From Amblyomma americanum (taxonomy: Eukaryota > Arthropoda > Arachnida > Ixodida > Ixodidae), in contig NW_027526688.1 in NCBI RefSeq assembly GCF_052857255.1, positions 62,001 through 126,000 on the forward strand: DNA of 64,000 nt, read 5' to 3'. The translations under genes were made by a program, and so were the position numbers. The notes under the pieces are model-generated. The model saw only the letters and a program-made list of their open reading frames with translations. It was not told the DNA's origin and searched no databases. Positions 38,393 to 53,000 of this stretch are shown here, in pieces (position 1 is the stretch's first letter; each line of letters opens with the position of its first letter).

Positions 38393-41300
38393 GTATTCCG
38401 GCTCAAAACAACGGGATACATCGTTTTAGATCGAAACTAGCAAGATTCACGAGCATCGATTTTACAAGTCGTCGCAGAGTAGACGAGAGAAAGGTGTAAG
38501 TTTTTCTCTCAGAACTGCGCGAAAACTTGTATTCCGGCTCAAATAATTGAGATACATCGCTTTAGATCGAAACTAGCAAGATTCACGAGCATCGATTTTA
38601 CATGTCGTCGAAGAGAACGAGAGAAAGGTGTAAACTTTTTCTCTCAGAACTGCACAAAAATTTGTATTCCGGCTCAAAACAACGGGATACATCGTTTTAG
38701 ATCGAAACTAGCAAGATTCACGAGCATCGATTTTACATGTTGTCGAAGAGTAGACGAGAGAAAGGTGTAAACGTTTTCTCTCAGAACTGCGTGAAGACTT
38801 GTATTCCGGCTCAAAACAACGGGATACATCGTTTTAAATCGAAACTAGCAAGATTAACGAGCATCGATTTTACAAGTCGACGAAGAGTAGACGAGAGAAA
38901 GGTGTAAACTTTTTCTCTCAGAACTGCGCGAAAACTTGTATTCCGGCTCAAAACAACGGGATACATCGTTTTTGATCGAAACTAGCACAATTAACGAGCA
39001 TCGATTTTACAAGTCGTCGAAGAGTAGACGAGAGAAAGGTGTAAACATTTTCTCTCAGAACTGCGCGAAAACTCGTATTCGGGCTCAAAACAACGGGATA
39101 CATTGTTTTAGAGCGAAACTATCAAGATTCACGAGCATCGATTTTACAAGTCGTTGAAGAGTAGACGAGAGAAAGGTGTAAACTTTTTCTCTCAGAACTG
39201 CGCGAAAACTTGTATTCCGGCTCAAAACACTGGGATACATCGTTTTAGATCGAAACTATCAAGATTCCCGAGCATCGATTTTACAAGTCGTCGAAGAGTA
39301 GACGAGAGAAAGGTGTAAACTTTTTCTCTCAGAACTGCGCGAAAAATTGTATTCCGGCTCAAAACAACGGGATACATCGTTTTAGATCGAAACTAGCAAA
39401 TTCACGAGCATCAATTTTACAAGTCGTCGAAGAGTAGACGAGAGAAAGGTGTAAACTTTTTCTCTCAGAACTGCGCGAAAACTTGTATTCCGGCTCAAAA
39501 CAACGGGATACATCGTTTTAGATCGAAACTAGCAAGATTCACGAGCATCGATTTTACAAGTTGTCGAAGAGTAGACGAGAGAAAGGTGTAAACGTTTTCT
39601 CTCAGAACTGCGTGAAGACTTGTATTCCGGCTCAAAACAACGGGATACATCGTTTTAGATCGAAACTAGCAAGATTAACGAGCATCGATTTTACAAGTCG
39701 ACGAAGAGTAGACGAGAGAAAGGTGTAAACTTTTTCTCTCAGAACTGCGCGAAAACTTGTATTCCGGCTCAAAACAACGCGATACATCGTTTTAGATCGA
39801 AACTAGCACAATTAACGAGCATCGATTTTACAAGTCGTCGAAGAGTAGACGAAAGATAGGTGTAAACTTTTTCTCTCAGAACTGCGCGAAAACTTGTATT
39901 CCGGCTCAAAACAACGGGATACATCGTTTTAGATCGAAACTAGCAAGATTCACGAGCATCGATTTTACAAGTCGTCGCAGAGTAGACGAGAGAAAGGTGT
40001 AAATTTTTCTCTCAGAACTGCGCGAAAACTTGTATTCCGGCTCAAAACAACGAAATACATTGTTTTAGATCGAAACCATCAAGATTCAGGAGCATCGATT
40101 TTACAAGTCGTCGAAGAGTAGACGAGAGAAAGGTGTAAACTTTTTCTCTCAGAACTGCGCGAAAAATTGTATTTCGGCTCAAAACAACGGGATACATCGT
40201 TTCAGATCGAAAGTCGCAAAATTCACGAGCATCGATTTTACAAGTCGTCGAAGAGTAGACGGGAGAAAGGTGTAAACTTTTTCTCTCAGAACTGCGCGAG
40301 AAATTGTATTCCGGCTCAAAAGAACGAAATACATCGTTTGAGATCGAAACTAGCAAGATTAACGAGCATCGATTTTACAAGTCGTTGAAGAGTAGACGAG
40401 AGAAAGGCGTAAACTTTTTCTCTCATAACAGCGCGAAGACTTGTATTCCGGCTCAAAACAACGGGATACATCGTTTTAGATCGAAACTAGCAAGATTAAC
40501 GAGCATCGATTTACAAGTCGACGAAGAGTAGACGAGAGAAAGGTGTAAACTTTTTCTCTCATAACTGCGCGAAGACTTGTATTCCGGCTCAAAACAACGG
40601 GATACATCGTTTTAGATCGAAACTAGCAAGATTAACGAGCATCGATTTACAAGTCGACGAAGAGTAGACGAGAGAAAGGTGTAAACTTTTTCTCTCAGAA
40701 CTGCGCGAAAACTTGTATTCCGGCTCAAATAATTGAGATACATCGCTTTAGATCGAAACTAGCAAGATTCACGAACATCGATTTTACATGTCGTCGAAGA
40801 GAACGAGAGAAAGGTGTAAACGTTTTCTCTCAGAACTGCGCAAAAATTTGTATTCCGGCTCCAAACAACGGGATACATCGTTTTAGATCGAAACTAGCAA
40901 GATTCACGTGCATCAATTTTACAAGTCGTCGAAGAGTAGACGAGAGAAAGGTGTAAACTTTTTCTCTCAGAACTGCGCGAAAACTTGTATTCCGGCTCAA
41001 AACAACGGGATACATAGTTTTAGATCGAAACTAGCAAGATTCACGAGCATCGATTTTACAAGTTGTCGAAGAGTAGACGAGAGAAAGGTGTAAACGTTTT
41101 CTCTCAGAACTGCGTGAAGACTTGTATTCCGGCTCAAAACAACGGGATACATCGTTTTAGATCGAAACTAGCAAGATTAACGAGCATCGATTTTACAAGT
41201 CGACGAAGAGTAGACGAGAGAAAGGTGTAAACTTTTTCTCTCAGAACTGCGCGAAAACTTGTATTCCGGCTCAAAACAACGCGATACATCGTTTTAGATC

Positions 41301-43445
41301 GAAACTAGCACAATTAACGAGCATCGATTTTACAAGTCGTCGAAGAGTAGACGAAAGATAGGTGTAAACTTTTTCTCTCAGAACTGCGCGAAAACTTGTA
41401 TTCCGGCTCAAAACAACGGGATACATCGTTTTAGATCGAAACTAGCAAGATTCACGAGCATCGATTTTACAAGTCGTCGCAGAGTAGACGAGAGAAAGGT
41501 GTAAATTTTTCTCTCAGAACTGCGCGAAAACTTGTATTCCGGCTCAAAACAACGAAATACATTGTTTTAGATCGAAACCATCAAGATTCAGGAGCATCGA
41601 TTTTACAAGTCGTCGAAGAGTAGACGAGAGAAAGGTGTAAACTTTTTCTCTCAGAACTGCGCGAAAAATTGTATTTCGGCTCAAAACAACGGGATACATC
41701 GTTTCAGATCGAAAGTCGCAAAATTCACGAGCATCGATTTTACAAGTCGTCGAAGAGTAGACGAGAGAAAGGTGTAAACTTTTTCTCTCAGAACTGCGCG
41801 AGAAATTGTATTCCGGCTCAAAAGAACGAAATACATCGTTTGAGATCGAAACTAGCAAGATTAACGAGCATCGATTTTACAAGTCGTTGAAGAGTAGACG
41901 AGAGAAAGGCGTAAACTTTTTCTCTCATAACAGCGCGAAGACTTGTATTCCGGCTCAAAACAACGGGATACATCGTTTTAGATCGAAACTAGCAAGATTA
42001 ACGAGCATCGATTTACAAGTCGACGAAGAGTAGACGAGAGAAAGGTGTAAACTTTTTCTCTCATAACTGCGCGAAGACTTGTATTCCGGCTCAAAACAAC
42101 GGGATACATCGTTTTAGATCGAAACTAGCAAGATTAACGAGCATCGATTTACAAGTCGACGAAGAGTAGACGAGAGAAAGGTGTAAACTTTTTCTCTCAG
42201 AACTGCGCGAAAACTTGTATTCCGGCTCAAATAATTGAGATACATCGCTTTAGATCGAAACTAGCAAGATTCACGAACATCGATTTTACATGTCGTCGAA
42301 GAGAACGAGAGAAAGGTGTAAACGTTTTCTCTCAGAACTGCGCAAAAATTTGTATTCCGGCTCCAAACAACGGGATACATCGTTTTAGATCGAAACTAGC
42401 AAGATTCACGTGCATCGATTTTACAAGTTGTCGAAGAGTAGACGAGAGAAAGGTGTAAACATTTTCTCTCAGAACTGCGTGAAGACTTGTATTCCGGCTC
42501 AAAACAACGGGATACATCGTTTTAGATCGAAACTAGCAAGATTAACGAGCATCGATTTTACAAGTCGACGAAGAGTAGACGAGAGAAAGGTGTAAACTTT
42601 TTCTCTCAGAACTGCGCGAAAACTTGTATTCCGGCTCAAAACAACGGGATTCATCGTTTTAGATTGAAACTAGCACAATTAACGAGCATCGATTTTGCAA
42701 GTCGTCGAAGAGTAGACGAGAGATAGGTGTAAACTTTTTCTCTCAGAACTGCGCGAAAACTTGTATTCCGGCTCAAAACAACGGGATACATCGTTTTAGA
42801 TCGAAACTAGCAAGATTCACGAGCATCGATTTTACAAGTCGTCGCAGAGTAGACGAGAGAAAGGTGTAAATTTTTCTCTCAGAACTGCGCGAAAACTTGT
42901 ATTCCGGCTCAAAACAACGAAATACATTGTTTTAGATCGAAACCGTCAAGATTCAGGAGCATCGATTTTACAAGTCGTCGAAGAGTAGACGAGAGAAAGG
43001 TGTAAACTTTTTCTCTCAGAACTGCGCGAAAAATTGTATTTCGGCTCAAAACAACGGGATACATCGTTTCAGATCGAAAGTCGCAAAATTCACGAGCATC
43101 GATTTTACAAGTCGTCGAAGAGTAGACGAGAGAAAGGTGTAAACTTTTTCTCTCAGAACTGCGCGAGAAATTGTATTCCGGCTCAAAAGAACGAAATACA
43201 TCGTTTGAGATCGAAACTAGCAAGATTAACGAGCATCGATTTTACAAGTCGTTGAAGAGTAGACGAGAGAAAGGCGTAAACTTTTTCTCTCATAACTGCG
43301 CGAAGACTTGTATTCCGGCTCAAAACAACGGGATACATCGTTTTAGATCGAAACTAGCAAGATTAACGAGCATCGATTTACAAGTCGACGAAGAGTAGAC
43401 GAGAGAAAGGTGTAAACTTTTTCTCTCATAACTGCGCGAAGACTT
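38393..43445. repeat. 5,053-bp super-repeat, copy 2
   Basis: Tandem copy of 33,340-38,392, with the 1,502- and 1,365-bp sub-units starting at 40,042, 41,544 and 42,909. It shares AGACGGGAG (about 40,257) and ACATAGTTTT (about 41,003) with copy 1 but not with the copy at 50,006. Only a handful of differences from copy 1 are visible by eye over 5 kb, so the duplication is recent. Confidence 0.88.
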
Positions 43446-44158
43446 GTATTCCGGCTCAAAACAACGGGATACATCGTTTTAGATCGAAACTAGCAAGATT
43501 AACGAGCATCGATTACAAGTCGACGAAGAGTAGACGAGAGAAAGGTGTAAACTTTTTCTCTCAGAACTGCGCGAAAACTTGTATTCCGGCTCAAATAATT
43601 GAGATACATCGCTTTAGATCGAAACTAGCAAGATTCACGAACATCGATTTTACATGTCGTCGAAGAGTAGACGAGAGAAAGGTGTAAACTTTTTCTCTCA
43701 GAACTGCGCGAGAAATTGTATTCCGGCTCAAAAGAACGAAATACATCGTTTGAGATCGAAACTAGCAAGATTAACGAGCATCGATTTTACAAGTCGTTGA
43801 AGAGTAGACGAGAGAAAGGCGTAAACTTTTTCTCTCATAACAGCGCGAAGACTTGTATTCCGGCTCAAAACAACGGGATACATCGTTTTAGATCGAAACT
43901 AGCAAGATTAACGAGCATCGATTTTACAAGTCGACGAAGAGTAGACGAGAGAAAGGTGTAAACTTTTTCTCTCAGAACTGCGCGAAAAATTGTATTCCGG
44001 CTCAAAACAACGGGATTCATCGTTTTAGATTGAAACTAGCACAATTAACGAGCATCGATTTTACAAGTCGTCGAAGAGTAGACGAGAGATAGGTGTAAAC
44101 TTTTTCTCTCAGAACTGCGCGTAAACTTGTATTCCGGCTCAAAACAACGGGATACATC
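43446..44158. repeat. Linker monomers between super-repeat and block alpha copy 2
   Basis: About five monomers. The first 210 bp or so, including the 2-nt-short CATCGATTACAAG monomer at 43,511, also follow the third super-repeat copy (55,059-55,272). Near 43,660 the monomer reads GAAGAGTAGACG where the other copy has GAAGAGAACGAG, and it then repeats the GCGCGAGAAATTG / GTCGTTGAAG pair. That looks like a crossover product joining two different positions of the HOR. Confidence 0.72.
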
Positions 44159-46219
44159 GTTTTAGATCGAAACTAGCAAGATTAACGAGCATCGATTTTA
44201 CAAGTCGTCAAAGAGTAGACGAGAGAAAGGTGTAAACTTTTTCTCTCAGAACTGCGCGAAAACTTGTATTCCAGCTCAAAACAACGGGATACATCGTTTT
44301 AGATCGAAACTAGCAAAATCCACGAGCATCAATTTTAAAAGTCGTCGAAGAGCAGACGAGAGAAAGGTGTAAACATTTTCTCTCAGAACTGCGCGAAAAC
44401 TTGTATTCCGGCTCAAAACAACGGGATACATCGTTTTAGATCGAAAGTAGCAAAATTCACGAGCATCGATTTAACAAGTCGTCGAAGAGTAGACAAGAGA
44501 AAGGTGTAAACTTTTTCTCTCAGAACTGCGCGAAAACTTGTATTCCGGCTCAAATAATTGAGATACATCGCTTTAGATTGAAACTAGCAAGATTCGCGAA
44601 CATCGATTTTACATGTCGTCGAAGAGTAGACGAGAGAAAGGTGTAAACTTTTTCTCTCAGAACTGCGCGAAAACTCGTATTCCGGCTCAAAACAACGGGG
44701 TAAATTGTTTTAGAGCGAAACTATCAAAATTCACGAGCATCGATTTTACAAGTCGTCGAAGAGTAGACAAGAGAAATGTGTAAAGTTTTTCTCTCAGAAC
44801 TGCGCGAAAACTTGTATTCCGGCTCATAACAACGGGATAGATTGTTTTAGATCGAAACTAGCAAGATTAACGAGCATCGATTTTACAAGTCGTCGAAGAG
44901 TAGACGAGAGAAAGGTGTAAACTTTTACTCTCAGAACTGCGCGAAAAATTGTATTCCTGCTCAAAACAACGGGATACATCGTTTTAGATTGAAACTAGCA
45001 AGATTCACGAGCATCTATTTTACAAGTCGTCGCAGAGTAGACGAGAGAAAGGTGTAAATTTTTCTCTCAGAACTGCGCGAAAACTTGTATTCCGGCTCAA
45101 AACAACGGAATACATCGTTTTAGATCGAAACTACCAAGATTAACGAGCATCGATTTTACAAGTCGTCGAAGAGTAGACGAGAGAAAGGTGTAAACGTTTC
45201 CTCTCAGAACTGCGCGCAAACTTGTATTCCGGCTCAAAACAACGGGATACATCGTTTTAGATCGAAACTATTAAGATTCACGAGCATCGATTTTACAAGT
45301 CGTTGAAGAGTAGACGACAGAAAGGTGTAAACTTTTTCTCTCAGATCTGCGCGAAAAATAGTATTCCGGCTCAAAACAACGGGATACATCGTTTTAGATC
45401 GAAAGTAGCAAAATTCACGAGCATCGATTTAACAAGTCGTCGAAGAGTAGACGAGAGAAAGGTGTAAACTTTTTCTCTCAGAACTGCGCGAAAACTTGTA
45501 TTCCAGCTCCAAACAACGGGATACATCGTTTGAGATCGAAACTAGCAAAATTCACGAGCATCAATTTTAAAAGTCGTCGAAGAGTAGACGAGAGAAAGGT
45601 GTAAACTTTTTCTCTCAGAACTGCGCGAAAACTTGTATTCCGGCTCAAATAATTGAGATACATCGCTTTAGATCGAAACTAGCAAGATTCACGAGCATCG
45701 ATTTTACATGTCGTCGAAGAGAACGAGAGAAAGGTGTAAACTTTTTCTCTCAGAACTGCGCAAAAATTTGTATTCCGGCTCAATACAACGGGATACATCG
45801 TTTTAGATCGAAACTAGCAAGATTCACGAGCATCAATTTTACAAGTTTTTGAAGAGTATACGAGAGAAAGGTGTAAACGTTTTCTCTCAGAACTGCGTGA
45901 AGACTTGTATTCCGGCTCAAAACAACGGGATACATCGTTTTAGATCGAAACTAGCAAGATTCACGAGCATCAATTTTACAAATTGTCGAAGAGTGGACGA
46001 GAGAAAGGTGTAAACGTTTTCTCTCAGAACTGCGTGAAGACTTGTATTCCGGCTCAAAACAACGGGATACATCGTTTTAAATCGAAACTAGCAAGATTAA
46101 CGAGCATCGATTTTACAAGTCGACGAAGAGTAGACGAGAGAAAGGTGTAAACTTTTTCTCTCAGAACTGCGCGAAAACTTGTATTCCGGCTCAAAACAAC
46201 GGGATACATCGTTTTAGAG
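44159..46219. repeat. Block alpha, copy 2 (~2.06 kb)
   Basis: Near-identical to 25,580-27,640 (offset 18,579). Differences noticed are GTATTCCTGC near 44,952, GGATACATCG near 44,974 and CGTTTCCTCTC near 45,196. The two copies diverge where copy 1 goes on with TTTTAGAACG and this copy with TTTTAGAGCG, one monomer earlier in the series. Confidence 0.87.
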
Positions 46220-47215
46220 CGAAACTATCAAGATTCACGAGCATCGATTTTACAAGTCGTCGAAGAGTAGACGAGAGAAAGGTGTAAACTTTTTCTCTCA
46301 GAACTGCGCAAAAATTTGTATTCCGGCTCAAAACAACGGGATACATCGTTTTAGATCGAAACTAGCAAGATTCACGAGCATCGATTTTACATGTCGTCGA
46401 AGAGAACGAGAGAAAGGTGTAAACTTTTTCTCTCAGAACTGCGCGAAAACTTGTATTCCGGCTCAAAACAACGGGATACATCGTTTTAGAACGAAACTAG
46501 CACAATTAACGAGCATCAATTTTACAAGTTGTCGAAGAGTATACGAGAGAAAGGTGTAAACGTTTTCTCTCAGAACTGCGTGAAGACTTGTATTCCGGCT
46601 CAAAACAACGGGATACATCGTTTTAGATTGAAACTAGCAAGATTCACGAGCATCAATTTTACAAGTTGTCGAAGAGTGGACGAGAGAAAGGTGTAAACGT
46701 TTTCTCTCAGAACTGCGTGAAGACTTGTATTCCGGCTCAAAACAACGGGATACATCGTTTTAAAATCGAAACTAGCAAGATTAACGAGCATCGATTTTAC
46801 AAGTCGACGAAGAGTAGACGAGAGAAAGGTGTAAACTTTTTCTCTCAGAACTGCGCGAAAACTTGTATTCCGGCTCAAAACAACGGGATACATCGTTTTA
46901 GAACGAAACTAGCACAATTAACGAGCATCGATTTTACAAGTAGTCGAAGAGTAGACGAGAGATAGGTGTAAACTTTTTCTCTCAGAACTGCGCGAAAACT
47001 TGTATTCCGGCTCAAAACAACGGGATACATCGTTTTAGAGCGAAACTATCAAGATTCACGAGCATCGATTTTACAAGTCGTCGAAGAGTAGACGAGAGAA
47101 AGGTGTAAACTTTTTCTCTCAGAACTGCGCAAAAATTTGTATTCCGGCTCAAAACAACGGGATACATCGTTTTAGATCGAAACTAGCAAGATTCACGAGC
47201 ATCGATTTTACAAGT
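46220..47215. repeat. Mosaic monomers between alpha copy 2 and block B copy 2
   Basis: About seven monomers made of modules seen at 27,640-28,060 and 30,040-30,330 (TTTTAGAACG, GTATACGAGAG, GAGTGGACG, AGTAGTCGAAG). One monomer carries an extra A (TTTTAAAATCG near 46,761). A short GAGAACGAG monomer is at about 46,400. No unique sequence is seen. Confidence 0.7.
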
Positions 47216-50005
47216 TGTCGAAGAGTAGACGAGAGAAAGGTGTAAACGTTTTCTCTCCGAACTGCGTGAAGACTTGTATTCCGGCTCAAAACAACGGGAT
47301 ACATCGTTTTAGATCGAAACTAGCAAGATTAACGAGCATCGATTTTACAAGTTGACGAAGAGTAGACGAGAGAAAGGTGTAAACTTTTTCTCTCAGAACT
47401 GCGCGAAAACTTGTATTCCGGCTCAAAACAACGCGATACATCGTTTTAGATCGAAACTAGCACAATTAACGAGCATCGATTTTACAAGTCGTCGAAGAGT
47501 AGACGAGAGATAGGTGTAAACTTTTTCTCTCAGAACTGCGCGAAAACTTGTATTCCGGCTCAAAACAACGGGATACATCGTTTTAGATCGAAACTAGCAA
47601 GATTCACGAGCATCGATTTTACAAGTCGTCGCAGAGTAGACGAGAGAAAGGTGTAAATTTTTCTCTCAGAACTGCGCGAAAACTTGTATTCCGGCTCAAA
47701 ACAACGAAATACATTGTTTTAGATCGAAACCATCAAGATTCAGGAGCATCGATTTTACAAGTCGTCGAAGAGTAGACGAGAGAAAGGTGTAAACTTTTTC
47801 TCTCAGAACTGCGCGAAAAATTGTATTTCGGCTCAAAACAACGGGATACATCGTTTCAGATCGAAAGTCGCAAAATTCACGAGCATCGATTTTACAAGTC
47901 GTCGAAGAGTAGACGAGAGAAAGGTGTGAACTTTTTCTCTCAGAACTGCGCGAGAAATTGTATTCCGGCTCAAAAGAACGAAATACATCGTTTGAGATCG
48001 AAACTAGCAAGATTAACGAGCATCGATTTTACAAGTCGTTGAAGAGTAGACGAGAGAAAGGCGTAAACTTTTTCTCTCATAACTGCGCGAAAAATTGTAT
48101 TCCGGCTCAAAACAACGGGATACATTGTTTTAGAGCGAACTATCAAGATTCACGAGCATCGATTTTACAAGTCGTCGAAGAGTAGACAAGAGAAATGTGT
48201 AAACTTTTTCTCTCATAACTGCGCGAAGACTTGTATTCCGGCTCAAACAACGGGATACATCGTTTTAGATCGAAACTAGCAAGATTAACGAGCATCGATT
48301 TACAAGTCGACGAAGAGTAGACGAGAGAAAGGTGTAAACTTTTTCTCTCAGAACTGCGCGAAAACTTGTATTCCGGCTCAAATAATTGATATACATCGTT
48401 TTAGATCGAAACTAGCAAGATTCACGAGCATCGATTTTACAAGTCGTCGCAGAGTAGACGAGAGAAAGGTGTAAGTTTTTCTCTCAGAACTGCGCGAAAA
48501 CTTGTATTCCGGCTCAAAACAACGAAATACATTGTTTTAGATCGAAACTATCAAGATTCACGAGCATCAATTTTAAAAGTCGTCGAAGAGTAGACGAGAG
48601 AAAGGTGTAAACTTTTTCTCTCAGAACTGCGCGAAAACTTGTATTCCGGCTCAAATAATTGAGATACATCGCTTTAGATCGAAACTAGCAAGATTCACGA
48701 GCATCGATTTTACATGTCGTCGAAGAGAACGAGAGAAAGGTGTAAACTTTTTCTCTCAGAACTGCACAAAAATTTGTATTCCGGCTCAAAACAACGGGAT
48801 ACATCGTTTTAGATCGAAACTAGCAAGATTCACGAGCATCGATTTTACATGTTGTCGAAGAGTAGACGAGAGAAAGGTGTAAACGTTTTCTCTCAGAACT
48901 GCGTGAAGACTTGTATTCCGGCTCAAAACAACGGGATACATCGTTTTAAATCGAAACTAGCAAGATTAACGAGCATCGATTTTACAAGTCGACGAAGAGT
49001 AGACGAGAGAAAGGTGTAAACTTTTTCTCTCAGAACTGCGCGAAAACTTGTATTCCGGCTCAAAACAACGGGATACATCGTTTTTGATCGAAACTAGCAC
49101 AATTAACGAGCATCGATTTTACAAGTCGTTGAAGAGTAGACGAGAGAAAGGTGTAAACTTTTTCTCTCAGAACTGCGCGAAAACTTGTATTCCGGCTCAA
49201 AACACTGGGATACATCGTTTTAGATCGAAACTATCAAGATTCCCGAGCATCGATTTTACAAGTCGTCGAAGAGTAGACGAGAGAAAGGTGTAAACTGTTT
49301 CTCTCAGAACTGCGCGAAAAATTGTATTCCGGCTCAAAACAACGGGATACATCGTTTTAGATCGAAACTAGCAAATTCACGAGCATCAATTTTACAAGTC
49401 GTCGAAGAGTAGACGAGAGAAAGGTGTAAACTTTTTCTCTCAGAACTGCGCGAAAACTTGTATTCCGGCTCAAAACAACGGGATACATCGTTTTAGATCG
49501 AAACTAGCAAGATTCACGAACATCGATTTTACATGTCGTCGAAGAGAACGAGAGAAAGGTGTAAACTTTTTCTCTCAGAACTGCGCAAAAATTTGTATTC
49601 CGGCTCCAAACAACGGGATACATCGTTTTAGATCGAAACTAGCAAGATTCACGAGCATCGATTTTACAAGTTGTCGAAGAGTAGACGAGAGAAAGGTGTA
49701 AACATTTTCTCTCAGAACTGCGTGAAGACTTGTATTCCGGCTCAAAACAACGGGATACATCGTTTTAGATCGAAACTAGCAAGATTAACGAGCATCGATT
49801 TTACAAGTCGACGAAGAGTAGACGAGAGAAAGGTGTAAACTTTTTCTCTCAGAACTGCGCGAAAACTTGTATTCCGGCTCAAAACAACGGGATTCATCGT
49901 TTTAGATTGAAACTAGCACAATTAACGAGCATCGATTTTACAAGTCGTCGAAGAGTAGACGAGAGATAGGTGTAAACTTTTTCTCTCAGAACTGCGCGTA
50001 AACTT
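47216..50005. repeat. Block B, left flank, copy 2
   Basis: Copy of 30,690-33,339 with one extra monomer. The extra one, near 49,050-49,190, is a hybrid that joins a CGTTTTTGATCG start to a GTCGTTGAAG continuation, consistent with an internal exchange. Private changes are GTGTGAAC near 47,927, GAGCGAACTATC near 48,137 (1-nt deletion) and GCTCAAACAAC near 48,243 (1-nt deletion). Confidence 0.82.
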
Positions 50006-53000
50006 GTATTCCGGCTCAAAACAACGGGATACATCGTTTTAGATCGAAACTAGCAAGATTCACGAGCATCGATTTTACAAGTCGTCGCAGAGTAGACGAG
50101 AGAAAGGTGTAAGTTTTTCTCTCAGAACTGCGCGAAAACTTGTATTCCGGCTCAAATAATTGAGATACATCGCTTTAGATCGAAACTAGCAAGATTCACG
50201 AGCATCGATTTTACATGTCGTCGAAGAGAACGAGAGAAAGGTGTAAACTTTTTCTCTCAGAACTGCACAAAAATTTGTATTCCGGCTCAAAACAACGGGA
50301 TACATCGTTTTAGATCGAAACTAGCAAGATTCACGAGCATCGATTTTACATGTTGTCGAAGAGTAGACGAGAGAAAGGTGTAAACGTTTTCTCTCAGAAC
50401 TGCGTGAAGACTTGTATTCCGGCTCAAAACAACGGGATACATCGTTTTAAATCGAAACTAGCAAGATTAACGAGCATCGATTTTACAAGTCGACGAAGAG
50501 TAGACGAGAGAAAGGTGTAAACTTTTTCTCTCAGAACTGCGCGAAAACTTGTATTCCGGCTCAAAACAACGGGATACATCGTTTTTGATCGAAACTAGCA
50601 CAATTAACGAGCATCGATTTTACAAGTCGTCGAAGAGTAGACGAGAGAAAGGTGTAAACATTTTCTCTCAGAACTGCGCGAAAACTCGTATTCGGGCTCA
50701 AAACAACGGGATACATTGTTTTAGAGCGAAACTATCAAGATTCACGAGCATCGATTTTACAAGTCGTTGAAGAGTAGACGAGAGAAAGGTGTAAACTTTT
50801 TCTCTCAGAACTGCGCGAAAACTTGTATTCCGGCTCAAAACACTGGGATACATCGTTTTAGATCGAAACTATCAAGATTCCCGAGCATCGATTTTACAAG
50901 TCGTCGAAGATTAGACGAGAGAAAGGTGTAAACTTTTTCTCTCAGAACTGCGCGAAAAATTGTATTCCGGCTCAAAACAACGGGATACATCGTTTTAGAT
51001 CGAAACTAGCAAATTCACGAGCATCAATTTTACAAGTCGTCGAAGAGTAGACGAGAGAAAGGTGTAAACTTTTTCTCTCAGAACTGCGCGAAAACTTGTA
51101 TTCCGGCTCAAAACAACGGGATACATCGTTTTAGATCGAAACTAGCAAGATTCACGAGCATCGATTTTACAAGTTGTCGAAGAGTAGACGAGAGAAAGGT
51201 GTAAACGTTTTCTCTCAGAACTGCGTGAAGACTTGTATTCCGGCTCAAAACAACGGGATACATCGTTTTAGATCGAAACTAGCAAGATTAACGAGCATCG
51301 ATTTTACAAGTCGACGAAGAGTAGACGAGAGAAAGGTGTAAACTTTTTCTCTCAGAACTGCGCGAAAACTTGTATTCCGGCTCAAAACAACGCGATACAT
51401 CGTTTTAGATCGAAACTAGCACAATTAACGAGCATCGATTTTACAAGTCGTCGAAGAGTAGACGAAAGATAGGTGTAAACTTTTTCTCTCAGAACTGCGC
51501 GAAAACTTGTATTCCGGCTCAAAACAACGGGATACATCGTTTTAGATCGAAACTAGCAAGATTCACGAGCATCGATTTTACAAGTCGTCGCAGAGTAGAC
51601 GAGAGAAAGGTGTAAATTTTTCTCTCAGAACTGCGCGAAAACTTGTATTCCGGCTCAAAACAACGAAATACATTGTTTTAGATCGAAACCATCAAGATTC
51701 AGGAGCATCGATTTTACAAGTCGTCGAAGAGTAGACGAGAGAAAGGTGTAAACTTTTTCTCTCAGAACTGCGCGAAAAATTGTATTTCGGCTCAAAACAA
51801 CGGGATACATAGTTTCAGATCGAAAGTCGCAAAATTCACGAGCATCGATTTTACAAGTCGTCGAAGAGTAGACGAGAGAAAGGTGTAAACTTTTTCTCTC
51901 AGAACTGCGCGAGAAATTGTATTCCGGCTCAAAAGAACGAAATACATCGTTTGAGATCGAAACTAGCAAGATTAACGAGCATCGATTTTACAAGTCGTTG
52001 AAGAGTAGACGAGAGAAAGGCGTAAACTTTTTCTCTCATAACAGCGCGAAGACTTGTATTCCGGCTCAAAACAACGGGATACATCGTTTTAGATCGAAAC
52101 TAGCAAGATTAACGAGCATCGATTTACAAGTCGACGAAGAGTAGACGAGAGAAAGGTGTAAACTTTTTCTCTCATAACTGCGCGAAGACTTGTATTCCGG
52201 CTCAAAACAACGGGATACATCGTTTTAGATCGAAACTAGCAAGATTAACGAGCATCGATTTACAAGTCGACGAAGAGTAGACGAGAGAAAGGTGTAAACT
52301 TTTTCTCTCAGAACTGCGCGAAAACTTGTATTCCGGCTCAAATAATTGAGATACATCGCTTTAGATCGAAACTAGCAAGATTCACGAACATCGATTTTAC
52401 ATGTCGTCGAAGAGAACGAGAGAAAGGTGTAAACGTTTTCTCTCAGAACTGCGCAAAAATTTGTATTCCGGCTCCAAACAACGGGATACATCGTTTTAGA
52501 TCGAAACTAGCAAGATTCACGTGCATCAATTTTACAAGTCGTCGAAGAGTAGACGAGAGAAAGGTGTAAACTTTTTCTCTCAGAACTGCGCGAAAACTTG
52601 TATTCCGGCTCAAAACAACGGGATACATCGTTTTAGATCGAAACTAGCAAGATTCACGAGCATCGATTTTACAAGTTGTCGAAGAGTAGACGAGAGAAAG
52701 GTGTAAACGTTTTCTCTCAGAACTGCGTGAAGACTTGTATTCCGGCTCAAAACAACGGGATACATCGTTTTAGATCGAAACTAGCAAGATTAACGAGCAT
52801 CGATTTTACAAGTCGACGAAGAGTAGACGAGAGAAAGGTGTAAACTTTTTCTCTCAGAACTGCGCGAAAACTTGTATTCCGGCTCAAAACAACGCGATAC
52901 ATCGTTTTAGATCGAAACTAGCACAATTAACGAGCATCGATTTTACAAGTCGTCGAAGAGTAGACGAAAGATAGGTGTAAACTTTTTCTCTCAGAACTGC

